Below are positions 1 to 8,612 of a DNA stretch of 53,062 nt, one piece after another. The stretch is from an uncultured Lachnospiraceae bacterium. Its GTDB lineage: Bacteria; Bacillota; Clostridia; Lachnospirales; Lachnospiraceae. The stretch lies in assembly GCA_944377405.1 (NCBI GenBank), contig CALWES010000012.1, positions 1 through 53,062 of the forward strand, given 5' to 3'. Made by a program: the position numbers and the translations under genes. How positions within the stretch are numbered: position 1 is the first letter of the stretch; every line of letters begins with the position of its first letter. The notes under the pieces are model-generated. The model was not told the origin of the DNA. It was given only the letters and a program-made list of their open reading frames with translations, and ran no database searches.

Positions 1-83
1 TACCACCAGCACTTGAGCTGTTATAAAATCCATGTGAAAAAGTTCGGCTGTGTCCTTGACAAGGGGTTCAGTTTAGGTAAAAA

Positions 84-173
84 TTACACCCCAAATTTTC
101 GAAAATTGAAATCAGGCCGTAAAAAGCCCTAAAGTTACACCCCAAATTTAAGGAATGGGATTTCAGGCCGTAC
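84..173 (+). repeat. two units of a ~38-bp palindromic repeat (left cluster)
   Basis: Two units, at 84-121 and 135-173, start 51 bp apart. Each begins TTACACCCC and ends GGCCGTA(C), so the ends are rough inverted repeats of each other (GTAC-ACCCC against GGGCC-GTAC). Six further units lie at 3961-4261, beyond the GntR/ABC operon. Units 1 and 2 match the reverse complement of the units at 4015-4052 and 3961-4000 in order, so the operon is bracketed by about 91 bp of imperfect inverted repeat. The first 350 bases hold no gene that I can support. Confidence 0.8.
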
Positions 174-174
174 A

Positions 175-256
175 CCGGCTCCATGCAAGCCTCCCGCTGC
201 CCGCGAAAGTCCCCGCCGGCCCCATGCAAGCCTCCCGCTGCCTGCACCCTTCCCCT
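175..256 (+). repeat. tandem duplication, 41-bp period
   Basis: CCGGC(T/C)CCATGCAAGCC begins at 175 and again at 216. The shared 27 bases run to 201 and 242 with a single difference, and the rest of each 41-bp unit has diverged. It lies between the left repeat cluster and the GntR promoter. No function is evident. Confidence 0.8.
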
Positions 257-314
257 GCCCATGTAAGATATTCTTAAGGCGAAACCCTTTGCAAAACAAA
301 AGAGCTTGTGATAC

Positions 315-335
315 TGTACTAATTAAATTAGTACA
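315..335 (+). promoter_or_regulatory. perfect palindrome, probable GntR operator
   Basis: A 21-bp perfect palindrome with half-site TGTACTAATT around a central A ends 19 bases before the GntR start codon. A candidate -35 TTGCAA (289-294) and weak -10 TACTGT (312-317) with a 17-base spacer would place the operator over the start of transcription. YtrA-subfamily GntR genes usually repress their own operon, so autorepression is the likely role. The palindrome is seen directly; the regulator assignment is inferred. Confidence 0.6.
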
Positions 336-354
336 CTTTGCAGAAAGGAGCGCT

Positions 355-729
355 ATGATCAGTCTGAATTTCAAAGACAAGCGGCCCATCTATGAGCAGG
401 TCATGGACCGGCTGAAGGAACTGATGGTGGTGGGGGCCTTGCCCGAGAACACCCAGCTTCCCAGCGTGCGGAGCATGGCGGTGGAGCTGAGCATCAATCC
501 CAATACCATCCAGCGGGCCTACGGGGAGCTGGAGCGGCAGGGCTATATCTATTCCATCAAGGGAAAAGGCAATTTTGTAGCGGAAAACGAGAGGCTTAGA
601 GACTTGAAGATCGACGAAGTAAAGGAAAAACTCATAGAAGTGATAGAGGAGGCCAGAAAGCTGGGCCTTCGGGATGAGGAGATCATCTCCGTCATCCGGC
701 AGCACGGAGAAGGGAGGGAGCGCGCATGA
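355..729 (+). CDS. GntR-family regulator, YtrA subfamily
   Basis: A 124-residue protein. A winged helix-turn-helix occupies about residues 8-75, with the recognition segment PSVRSMAVELSINPNTIQ, followed by a short helical tail. There is no large effector domain, which is typical of the YtrA subfamily that controls ABC exporters. The ATG at 355 follows AGAAAGGAG at good spacing; an upstream in-frame TTG at 289 has no comparable site and would run through the operator. The stop overlaps the next start (ATGA), so regulator and transporter are translationally coupled. Probable role: repressor of this operon, with an unknown inducer such as an envelope-active compound. Confidence 0.9.
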   Translation: MISLNFKDKRPIYEQVMDRLKELMVVGALPENTQLPSVRSMAVELSINPNTIQRAYGELERQGYIYSIKGKGNFVAENERLRDLKIDEVKEKLIEVIEEARKLGLRDEEIISVIRQHGEGRERA

Positions 730-1631
730 TCGAAGCAAGAGAACTGACAAAGCGCTTCGGGGACATCGTTGCCCTGGACAACATCACCGCCTCCATCCGG
801 GACCGGGAGGTCTTCGGACTCATCGGAACCAACGGTGCCGGAAAGTCCACCTTCCTGCGCTGCGTAAGCGGCATCTATAAGCCCGACGGCGGCAGCGTCC
901 AGATCGACGGCAGGGAGGTCTTTGAGGACCGGGAGGTAAAGGCAAGATTCTTCTTCATCTCCGACGACCAGTATTTTCTTCCCAACTCCACGCCCCTGGA
1001 GATGGGCCGTTTTTACGGGGCCTATTATCCCGCCTTTGACATGGAGCATCTGCGGAAATACCTGAAGGAGTTCGGCCTTCCGGAGGAACGGAAGATCGGC
1101 ACCTTCTCAAAGGGCATGAAGAAGCAGCTGTCGGTGCTGCTGGGCCTTTCCGCAGGCACGGACTATATCCTCTGCGACGAGACCTTTGACGGCCTGGATC
1201 CGGTGATGCGGCAGGCGGTGAAGTCCCTCTTTGCCAGGGAAATGGAAAACCGGGGCCTGACGCCCGTGATCGCCTCCCACAACCTGCGGGAGCTGGAGGA
1301 CATCTGCGACCACGTGGGACTTCTGCACCGGGGCGGCATCCTTCTGAGCAGGGACATCGACGAGCTGAAGCTGGGCGTCCACAAGATCCAGTGCGTCTTC
1401 CGGGAGGAGGGGCTGCCGGATGAGCTTGCGGTCCTGAATATCATCCAGAAGGAAGCCAGGGGACGCCTTCACACTTTGATCGTGCGGGGAGACGAAGAGG
1501 AGATCCGGGCGGTCATGAGCTCCGTGAAGCCGGTCTTCTACGAGCTGATCCCCCTTTCCCTGGAGGAAATCTTTATTACAGAAACGGAGGTGGCAGGCTA
1601 TGACATCAAGAAGCTTATCCTCGGAGAATAA
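726..1631 (+). CDS. ABC transporter ATP-binding protein (YtrB/EcsA-like)
   Basis: A 301-residue nucleotide-binding subunit acting at the inner face of the membrane. Walker A GTNGAGKST is at residues 34-42, the signature loop is the variant FSKGMKKQ near residue 126, and Walker B ILCDE is near residue 150 followed by the D-loop DGLDP. The FSKGM signature in place of LSGGQ is usual for ABC-2-type exporters of this class. It starts inside the GntR stop and its end overlaps the permease gene by 32 bases. Substrate unknown; antibiotic or peptide resistance is a family-based guess. Confidence 0.92.
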   Translation: MIEARELTKRFGDIVALDNITASIRDREVFGLIGTNGAGKSTFLRCVSGIYKPDGGSVQIDGREVFEDREVKARFFFISDDQYFLPNSTPLEMGRFYGAYYPAFDMEHLRKYLKEFGLPEERKIGTFSKGMKKQLSVLLGLSAGTDYILCDETFDGLDPVMRQAVKSLFAREMENRGLTPVIASHNLRELEDICDHVGLLHRGGILLSRDIDELKLGVHKIQCVFREEGLPDELAVLNIIQKEARGRLHTLIVRGDEEEIRAVMSSVKPVFYELIPLSLEEIFITETEVAGYDIKKLILGE

Positions 1632-3774
1632 AAAACATACGGGCATTTCCATGGGAGCCCTGATCCGCCAAGGTCTGCGGGGGCATATGGCTCTCCTGCT
1701 GCTGGGGCTTGTGGTGATGCTCTTCAACTATCCGGTGAATCTGGCTATGCGCCTGACGGAGACAAGCCGGAACTTTACCGGCCTTGAGGTGGTCCATGAA
1801 GCTGCCTCCGCAGCGGCGGTGGAGCAGGAGGCCCTCAGCACCATCGGAGGCGCCGACGGCCCCACATCCATCTTTGTGGCGGAAAAACAGGTGGAGACCC
1901 TGGCCGGCAGGCTTACGGAGGAGGCCAATCAGGTCCTTCTGGGAAATGCCACCCTGATCCCCCTTATCGTGGGAGTGGCAGCCCTTTTATGTGCCTTCAG
2001 CATGTTCCGCTGGACCTACAGCAGGCGCCAGACGGACTTTTACCAGGCCCTTCCCGTATCCAGGGGAAAGCGCTTCCTGGCAAGCTATCTGGGTGGCTTC
2101 CTGATCATGCTGATCTGCTATGCCGCAGGGCTTCTCGGAGCCCTGCTTACGGCGGCGGTCTTCCAGGTGCAGGATCTGATGCTGGTTCAGGCGGTTCTGG
2201 TAAATGCCGGCTATCTGCTGCAGTTCCTCCTGATCTATACCGTGACCATCATAGCCATCTTACTTTGCGGGAACCTGGCGGTGGGCGTCATGTCCGCGGC
2301 CTGGATCCTGGGTGTGGGACCGGTGCTCTACGGACTGATCTACGCCCTGAAGACGGCATCCTTTGACACCCTTTACGATCCCGCAGGGAAGGAGGACCTG
2401 CTCCAGTACCTTTCCCCGGTGAAATACCTGGTGGAATACACCTATTATCCCAATATGCTGGGAAGGCAGCCGGATCTTTCCCCCGGGGCATTTGCCCGTC
2501 TTTACGGGGAGACCGCGCCCCATACCGTAAATATCCTGCTGCTTTCCGCAGCCCTTACGGTCCTTACCTTTGGCATCGCCTTCTGGCTGTTCCGGAAAAG
2601 GGCCTCCGAAGGTGCGGGAAATGCCCTGGCCTTCCCGAAGGTGGCCATGCCCATCCGGATCCTGACCACGGTGGCGGCGGCCGTGTATCTGTCCCTCTTT
2701 GGATTTTCCATGGAGAGCCTGCCCTGGATCATCTTCCTGGCATTGGCAGGGGCCCTGATCGTCCATGGCCTTATGGAAGGCATCTTCCATCTGGACGTAA
2801 AGGCGGTCCTCGCCCATAAGCTGGAGCTTCTGATCTGCATGCTCCTTAGCGTGGGCCTTGCCTGCATCTTCTGGTTTGACCTGCCGGGGATCAACAGCTG
2901 GCTTCCGAAGCAGCAGGAGGTGGCCTCCGTCTCCATCTATGCTCCGGGCTATACCCAGGACAGCACGGAGGCTGTGAGCCAGGCGGAAAGCTATTACGGC
3001 AGATACGGCACGGAGGACTATGACCCGGAAGGGGTCTATGAAGCAAGATATTATCAGACCAATTCCCTGGCTCCCAGGATGGCCCTTACGGAGCCTGCAG
3101 CTGTGGAAGCGGCTCTGAAACTGGGCGCAGAGGGCGTCCGGCAGAACAACCAGAACAGCCGGGGTGAACGGCTGGATTATGACTCCAGAGAGTATGTCCG
3201 GGTGATCTACCGGATGAAGGACGGAAAGGTAAATGACAGAGATTTCTATGTATCGAAGGACACCCTCAGAGAACTGATACCGGAGCTCTTTGCCATGGAG
3301 GAATATAAGGAAGCAGCCTATCCCATCCTGACGGTGCCGGAGGAGGCAGCAGGCTCCTTTGGATTTGCCCCCGCCCGGAACGTGGAGGTGGAGGACCTTC
3401 CCGGCTGGGAGGTCCAGGATGACATGTATTACATCTATTACATGGGAGAGGAACGCCAGGCCTACGGCCCCGCAGGGGACCGGGAGGAATTCTCCCAAAA
3501 GCTCCTTACAGCCCTGCAGGAGGACATCCGGGAGATGGACTATCAGGAGCTGAAGGAATACTTCAATGAACAGCAGGCAAGGGATGAAAGGACCGGCGAG
3601 GACATCCCCGCCGCCGACCGCTCCTGCCTGGTCTATGTGACGAAGGAGGAGATCACCTCCAGAAGCCTGATTCCGGAAGAGCGGTATGGCTACGACTACG
3701 TGGACACCTACCCGATCCTGGACAGCTTCGACCATGTAAAGGAAGTCCTTGCGGAATATGGCCTCAGCTTGTAA
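1600..3774 (+). CDS. ABC transporter permease with large extracytoplasmic domain
   Basis: A 724-residue membrane protein. A first hydrophobic segment lies near residues 27-45, a cluster of membrane segments follows at about 115-270 and another at about 310-440. The C-terminal ~280 residues are hydrophilic and rich in Tyr, Glu and Asp, and should lie outside the cell. This layout matches the YtrC/DUF6449-type permeases found beside GntR-ABC pairs. The ATG at 1600 follows GGAGG and overlaps the ATPase gene. It is the last gene of the operon, with a terminator about 30 bases downstream. The substrate cannot be told from sequence. Confidence 0.85.
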   Translation: MTSRSLSSENKKHTGISMGALIRQGLRGHMALLLLGLVVMLFNYPVNLAMRLTETSRNFTGLEVVHEAASAAAVEQEALSTIGGADGPTSIFVAEKQVETLAGRLTEEANQVLLGNATLIPLIVGVAALLCAFSMFRWTYSRRQTDFYQALPVSRGKRFLASYLGGFLIMLICYAAGLLGALLTAAVFQVQDLMLVQAVLVNAGYLLQFLLIYTVTIIAILLCGNLAVGVMSAAWILGVGPVLYGLIYALKTASFDTLYDPAGKEDLLQYLSPVKYLVEYTYYPNMLGRQPDLSPGAFARLYGETAPHTVNILLLSAALTVLTFGIAFWLFRKRASEGAGNALAFPKVAMPIRILTTVAAAVYLSLFGFSMESLPWIIFLALAGALIVHGLMEGIFHLDVKAVLAHKLELLICMLLSVGLACIFWFDLPGINSWLPKQQEVASVSIYAPGYTQDSTEAVSQAESYYGRYGTEDYDPEGVYEARYYQTNSLAPRMALTEPAAVEAALKLGAEGVRQNNQNSRGERLDYDSREYVRVIYRMKDGKVNDRDFYVSKDTLRELIPELFAMEEYKEAAYPILTVPEEAAGSFGFAPARNVEVEDLPGWEVQDDMYYIYYMGEERQAYGPAGDREEFSQKLLTALQEDIREMDYQELKEYFNEQQARDERTGEDIPAADRSCLVYVTKEEITSRSLIPEERYGYDYVDTYPILDSFDHVKEVLAEYGLSL

Positions 3775-3804
3775 ATAACCTGCAGGCCCGTCCATTGAAT
3801 TATT

Positions 3805-3869
3805 GATGCTGTCGCATCTTTGAATCGGAGATCGATCCGAGATCAGGGATGCAGCAGCATCTTTTTTTT
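3805..3869 (+). terminator. rho-independent terminator of the GntR-ABC operon
   Basis: GATGCTGTCGCATC (3805-3818) pairs with GATGCAGCAGCATC (3848-3861) with a small internal mismatch, and eight T follow. Confidence 0.8.
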
Positions 3870-3960
3870 GCTGCCTGGGAAGGCTTCCCGGCCCTATGGA
3901 CCGGCTCTTCGGGGTATTGGGCTGTCCTTCCGGAACATTGGACCGGCGTTCAGGGCCGCC

Positions 3961-4261
3961 GTACGGTCTGAAACCCCATTCCTTAAATTTTGGGTGTAAC
4001 TTTTGGACTTTCGGACGGCCCGATTTTGATTTTTTGAAAATCCGGGTGTAACTTTAAAGGCAGCGATACACCCCGGAAAAGAAAAACTTGATCCAGGGCC
4101 GTACAGCTTAGCCTAAACGTACACCCCGGATCGAAGAAGTGCTTCAAAAAGCCGTCATATCTTCCTGAACTTACACCCCAGAATCAGGTTCCTTGAAAAA
4201 AGGGTGTATCGGCCCCTTAAACGTACACCCCATATCAAAGAAGTTAAAATCCGGACCGTAC
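3961..4261 (+). repeat. array of six ~38-bp palindromic units at 52-bp period
   Basis: Units start at 3961 and 4015 (inverted), then 4067, 4119, 4171 and 4223 (direct). From 4015 on the spacing is exactly 52 bp, made of a ~38-bp unit and a ~14-bp gap. Conserved ends are (T/G)TACACCCC and (G/A)CCGTAC with a variable AT-rich middle. The unit at 4171 is less regular, with GGGTGTATCGGCC at its end. No cas gene is present, and the variable part lies inside the unit rather than between units, so this is not a CRISPR array. The surrounding 3870-4339 stretch has no supported gene. Confidence 0.8.
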
Positions 4262-4339
4262 AGCGGCCGGTACTTGCCGCCGGAGTGAACCTCGCCGCCC
4301 CCAAAGTATGAAATTTCTGTGAAATATGAAGCTCTTTTC

Positions 4340-4368
4340 TTGACGTGTAGCAGGCTACACATTATAAT
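4340..4368 (+). promoter_or_regulatory. MarR-ABC promoter with operator in the spacer
   Basis: The -35 TTGACG (4340-4345) and -10 TATAAT (4363-4368) are separated by 17 bases. The spacer is almost filled by a perfect 16-bp palindrome, GTGTAGC-AG-GCTACAC (4345-4360). A dimeric regulator bound there would block RNA polymerase directly. The MarR gene immediately downstream is the obvious candidate. Confidence 0.85.
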
Positions 4369-4445
4369 CCATAAGGTATGCCGAAAGATAGGTAAAAAAA
4401 ATGCAGAACAGAAAATAAACATTCCGCAGGAAAGGAGTGAAGGAT

Positions 4446-4934
4446 TTGGAAGTACGGAAGACCGGTTATCTGCTGAAGCTTGTGGTGGAACGGCTGCGGG
4501 TGGATGTGGATGCCGGATTGAAACAGCATAACCTGACCTGGGTCCAGAGCCGGCTCATAGGCTTTCTGGCTTACCGGGGCGGGCAGGCCACCCAGAAGGA
4601 GCTCGAACGCTTTCTGGAGGTGTCCCATCCCACGGTGGTGGGCATCGTAAGCCGCATGGAGCAGAATGGCTTTGTGGAGTGCCGGACGGACCGGCTGGAC
4701 CGCAGGAACAAGCTTGTAAGTCTGACCAGGAATGCTTCGGAGGTGTCCGCCTGCCTGGAGAAGGCCATGCAGGAGCAGGACCGGAGGATGTTTGCAGGCT
4801 TTACGGAGGGGGAAAGGGATCAGATGGATGCCTTCCTGTCCCGGATCTACCATAACCTCAGCAGTCCGGCACTCCGGCCCCAATCCCCCACAACAATGAA
4901 TACAGGAGACAACAATGATCAGAACACTATTTAA
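4446..4934 (+). CDS. MarR-family transcriptional regulator
   Basis: A protein of about 162 residues with a MarR-type winged helix: the QKELERFLEVSHPTVVGIV recognition region and the wing DRLDRRNKLVSLT, flanked by dimerisation helices. I chose the TTG at 4446 because AAAGGAG ends 8 bases before it. The in-frame GTG at 4437 overlaps that site and relies on a weaker AGGAAA, but would add only three residues. The last 20 bases overlap the ABC gene that follows, indicating coupling. The palindrome in the promoter spacer suggests it represses its own operon and releases on binding a toxic compound. Confidence 0.88.
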   Translation: MEVRKTGYLLKLVVERLRVDVDAGLKQHNLTWVQSRLIGFLAYRGGQATQKELERFLEVSHPTVVGIVSRMEQNGFVECRTDRLDRRNKLVSLTRNASEVSACLEKAMQEQDRRMFAGFTEGERDQMDAFLSRIYHNLSSPALRPQSPTTMNTGDNNDQNTI

Positions 4935-6669
4935 AAGCTCCCGCCAGTATACGAAGGGAGCCATCATCACCATCTGTCTTTCAGCCCTGGAGGTGGTTTT
5001 CGAGATCGTGATCCCCACCGCCATGTCCTGGCTGATCGACTACGGCATCAATGCCGGAGATACCGCCATGGTCTGGCGCTACGGCGGGATGCTGATACTC
5101 TTTGCGGCCATGCAGCTGATCACGGGTATGCTGGCAGCCCGGCTTGCAGCCCGCAGCTCCGCAGGCTTTGCTTCCAATCTGCGGATGGACATGTATCAGA
5201 ACATCCAGACCTTTTCCTTTTCCAATATCGATAAATTCTCAACGGGATCCATCGTCACCAGGCTGACCACGGATGTGACCAATGTCCAGATGGCCTACCA
5301 GATGATGACCCGTATGGTGATCCGCTCGCCCCTCATGCTGATCTTCTCCATGACGGCGGCCTTCCGGATCGATTCCGGGATCTCCATGATCTTCCTTGTC
5401 TGCCTGCCCATCCTGGCAGTGGGGCTGATCTGCATCATCCGGAAGGTCATGCCCCTGTTCCAGCAGGTCTTCCATACCTACGATGAGCTGAACAACGTGG
5501 TACAGGAAAATGTCCAGGCCATCCGGGTGGTAAAGACCTTCGACCAGCAGGAGCATGAGATTCAGAAGTTTGGCGGAGTGTCGGAGCGGATCTACAGGCT
5601 CTTCTCAAAGGCAGAGCGGATCATGACCCTGAATATGCCCCTGATGCAGTCCTGCATGTATCTGTGCATGCTGCTGATCTCCTGGATCGGGGCAAAGGCC
5701 ATCATCCAGAGCGGCAACGACCCGGCCCTGGGCCTTACCACAGGCAGCCTGACGGCTCTTATCACCTATGCCATCCAGACCCTTTCCAGCCTGATGATGC
5801 TGTCCATGGTATTTGCCATGATGACCATCGCAGGCTCCTCCGCAGAGCGTATCGTAGAGGTCCTCAGGGAGAAGACGGACATCGCCGATCCGGCTGATCC
5901 GGTGAAGGAGGTAAAGAACGGAGACGTCCGCTTTGAGCATGTGGATCTGGTGTATAACCGTTCCGCAGGGAAGAAGGTGCTTTCGGACATCAACCTGGAG
6001 ATCAGGTCCGGCCAGACCCTGGGCATCATCGGAGGCACCGGTTCCTCAAAGTCCTCCCTGGTACAGCTGATCCCAAGGCTTTATGACGTGACGGGGGGCC
6101 GGGTCCTCATCGGCGGCGTGGACGTTCGGGACTATGACATCGAGGCCCTCAGGAATTCCGTAGCCATGGTGCTGCAGAAAAATGAGCTCTTCAGCGGAAC
6201 CATCGCAGAGAACCTCCGCTGGGGCAACGAGCATGCCACCGACGAGGAGGTCCGGGAGGCGGCAAGGCTTGCCTGCGCCGACGAGTTCGTGGAGCAGTTC
6301 CCCGAGGGCTATGACACCTATATCGAGGAGGGCGGCACCAATGTCTCCGGCGGCCAGAAGCAGAGGCTTTGCATTGCCCGGGCCCTTCTGAAGAAGCCCA
6401 AGGTGCTGATCCTGGATGATTCCACCAGCGCCGTGGATACCAAGACCGACGCCATCATCCAGCATTCCTTCCGGACCTATATCCCGGATACCACAAAGAT
6501 CATCATCTCCCAGAGGATCAGCTCCGTGCAGAACGCGGACAAAATCATCCTCATGGAGGATGGCCATATCGCGGCGGAGGGAACTCATGAGGAGCTCCTT
6601 AAGACCTGCCCGGTCTACGGGGAGATCTTTCGCCAGCAGCAGAAAGGAGGTGCAGAGGATGAGCAGTAA
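4915..6669 (+). CDS. ABC exporter half-transporter, degenerate ATP site subunit
   Basis: A 584-residue fusion of a six-helix membrane domain (about 1-310) and a nucleotide-binding domain. Walker A GGTGSSKSS is at about 373-381, and the signature is VSGGQKQR. Walker B LILDD ends in Asp502 where the catalytic Glu normally sits, so the ATP site using this Walker B should be the non-catalytic one of a heterodimer, as in BmrC/BmrD or TM287/288. It overlaps MarR by 20 bases and the partner gene by 11 bases. Likely role: multidrug or peptide export with the next protein. Confidence 0.92.
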   Translation: MIRTLFKSSRQYTKGAIITICLSALEVVFEIVIPTAMSWLIDYGINAGDTAMVWRYGGMLILFAAMQLITGMLAARLAARSSAGFASNLRMDMYQNIQTFSFSNIDKFSTGSIVTRLTTDVTNVQMAYQMMTRMVIRSPLMLIFSMTAAFRIDSGISMIFLVCLPILAVGLICIIRKVMPLFQQVFHTYDELNNVVQENVQAIRVVKTFDQQEHEIQKFGGVSERIYRLFSKAERIMTLNMPLMQSCMYLCMLLISWIGAKAIIQSGNDPALGLTTGSLTALITYAIQTLSSLMMLSMVFAMMTIAGSSAERIVEVLREKTDIADPADPVKEVKNGDVRFEHVDLVYNRSAGKKVLSDINLEIRSGQTLGIIGGTGSSKSSLVQLIPRLYDVTGGRVLIGGVDVRDYDIEALRNSVAMVLQKNELFSGTIAENLRWGNEHATDEEVREAARLACADEFVEQFPEGYDTYIEEGGTNVSGGQKQRLCIARALLKKPKVLILDDSTSAVDTKTDAIIQHSFRTYIPDTTKIIISQRISSVQNADKIILMEDGHIAAEGTHEELLKTCPVYGEIFRQQQKGGAEDEQ

Positions 6670-8572
6670 GCATTTCGTCAGCACAAAGCCTGTCAGAAAG
6701 CTGAACCTGAAGGTCCTGAAACGGATCCTGTCCTATATGGGCGCATACAGGGCGCGGCTCATTTTTGTGGTGATCTGCATCCTGGTCAGCGCCATTGCCT
6801 CTGCAGGCTCCGCCATGTTCGTGGAGATCCTCATCGACGACTATATCTCCCCCATGCTCCTGCAGGATTCCCCGGTGTTTACGGGGCTGATCAAGGCCCT
6901 CTGCATCATGGCCATCGTTTACGTGGTGGGAGTCCTTGCGGGCTACCTTTACAACCGGCTGATGGTCACCATCGCCCAGTCTACCTTAAAGCGGATCCGT
7001 GACGAGATGTTCTCCCGGATGCAGTATCTGCCCGTCAGATACTTCGACACCCATACCCACGGAGAGATCATGAGCCTCTATACCAACGATACGGATACTC
7101 TGCGGCAGCTCATCGCCCAGTCCCTGGGCCAGATGATCTCCTCCATAAGCACCATGATCGCAGTGTTCTGCTGCATGGTGTACCTGAGCCTGTGGCTGAC
7201 CCTGATCGTCCTCCTCAGCGTGGTGGTGATCCTGCTGGTGGTGAAGGCGGTGACAGGACGGACAGCCTTCTTCTTCGTGCGGCAGCAGCAGGCCATCGGC
7301 GCCCTGAACGGCTACATCGAGGAAATGGTGAACGGCCAGAAGGTGGTGAAGGTCTTCTGCCATGAGGACAAGAACCTGGAGGGCTTTGCAAAGCGCAACG
7401 AGGAATGGCGCCTGGCCTCCACCAGCGCCAACGGACGGGCCAACTCCATGATGCCCATGATGAACGGCCTGGGCTATGCCACCTATGTGCTCATTGCCAT
7501 CCTGGGCTCCTATATGGCCATTGCAGGCGTTCCCAACCTGGGATTTTCTGGTACGGAGACCATCACCGTAGGTGTGATCGCCTCCTTCCTGACCCTGTCC
7601 CGGAACTTCGTAAACCCCATCTCCCAGATGGCAAACCAGTTCAACTCCATCATCATGGCCCTGGCAGGCGCGGAGCGGATCTTCAACTTCATGGACGAGC
7701 TGCCTGAGACGGACAAGGGCTATGTGACTCTGGTGAATGCCCGGGAGGAAAACGGGGCCCTTACGGAGGCGGAGGAGCGCACCGGCACCTGGGCCTGGAA
7801 GCATCCCCATAAGGACGGCACCGTTACCTATACGAAGCTGGAGGGCCGGGTGGTCATGGATCATGTGGATTTCTCCTATACCAAGGGAAAGGAAGTGCTC
7901 CATGACATCACCCTCTATGCGGAGCCGGGCCAGAAGGTGGCCTTCGTAGGGGCCACGGGAGCCGGAAAGACCACCATCACCAACCTGATCAACCGCTTCT
8001 ATGACATCGACGACGGAAAGATCCGCTACGACGGCATCAACATCAACAAGATCAAAAAGCAGGATCTCCGCAGATCCCTGGGAGTGGTGCTCCAGGACGT
8101 TTACCTCTTTACGGGTACGGTCATGGAAAATATCCGCTACGGAAAGCCCGACGCCACGGATGAGGAATGTATCGCCGCGGCCCGTCTGGCCAATGCGGAC
8201 AGCTTTATCCGGATGCTGCCGGAGGGCTATAACACCATGCTGAAGGGCGGCGGCGCAGGACTCTCCCAGGGCCAGCGGCAGCTTCTGTCCATCGCCAGAG
8301 CGGCGGTCTCCGATCCTCCGGTCATGATCCTGGATGAGGCTACCTCCTCCATCGATACCCACACGGAGGCCCTGGTACAGGAGGGCATGGACCGGCTCAT
8401 GAAGGGCAGGACCACTTTTGTCATCGCCCACAGGCTTTCTACGGTCCAGAACTCCGACGTGATCATGGTGCTGGATCATGGCCGCATCATCGAGCGGGGC
8501 AGCCATGAGGAGCTGATCGCAAAGAAGGGGACCTATTATCAGTTATATACCGGCGCCTTTGAGCTGGAATGA
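6659..8572 (+). CDS. ABC exporter half-transporter, catalytic partner
   Basis: A 637-residue half-transporter. The ATG at 6659 lies 7 bases after AAAGGAGGTG; the frame stays open upstream only as a shadow of the previous gene. The membrane domain spans about 40-370, followed by an extra charged insert of about 50 residues (around 350-400) before the ATPase domain, typical of the larger subunit of BmrCD-like pairs. Walker A GATGAGKTT and Walker B MILDEATSS are canonical, with Glu560 in place. The signature is LSQGQRQ rather than LSGGQ. It pairs with the preceding subunit. Confidence 0.92.
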   Translation: MSSKHFVSTKPVRKLNLKVLKRILSYMGAYRARLIFVVICILVSAIASAGSAMFVEILIDDYISPMLLQDSPVFTGLIKALCIMAIVYVVGVLAGYLYNRLMVTIAQSTLKRIRDEMFSRMQYLPVRYFDTHTHGEIMSLYTNDTDTLRQLIAQSLGQMISSISTMIAVFCCMVYLSLWLTLIVLLSVVVILLVVKAVTGRTAFFFVRQQQAIGALNGYIEEMVNGQKVVKVFCHEDKNLEGFAKRNEEWRLASTSANGRANSMMPMMNGLGYATYVLIAILGSYMAIAGVPNLGFSGTETITVGVIASFLTLSRNFVNPISQMANQFNSIIMALAGAERIFNFMDELPETDKGYVTLVNAREENGALTEAEERTGTWAWKHPHKDGTVTYTKLEGRVVMDHVDFSYTKGKEVLHDITLYAEPGQKVAFVGATGAGKTTITNLINRFYDIDDGKIRYDGININKIKKQDLRRSLGVVLQDVYLFTGTVMENIRYGKPDATDEECIAAARLANADSFIRMLPEGYNTMLKGGGAGLSQGQRQLLSIARAAVSDPPVMILDEATSSIDTHTEALVQEGMDRLMKGRTTFVIAHRLSTVQNSDVIMVLDHGRIIERGSHEELIAKKGTYYQLYTGAFELE

Positions 8573-8612
8573 TTGAAATATAGGGGTTTTATATACGGAA
8601 AGGATCGTTTTT

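Noticed and set aside
1..132. Open frame from the window edge to a stop at 130
   Set aside because: It could be the tail of an upstream gene, but it runs into the repeat unit and shows no recognisable sequence; too short to support.
2260..3795. 511-codon minus-strand open frame
   Set aside because: Lies wholly antisense to the permease gene and has no ribosome site or family signature; an effect of GC-rich codons.
3961..4261. CRISPR array
   Set aside because: Period is regular, but the variable part lies within the unit, gaps are only ~14 bases, units occur in both orientations and there are no cas genes.
6986..8506. 506-codon minus-strand open frame
   Set aside because: Antisense shadow of the second exporter subunit, low-complexity His/Gly/Asp composition.
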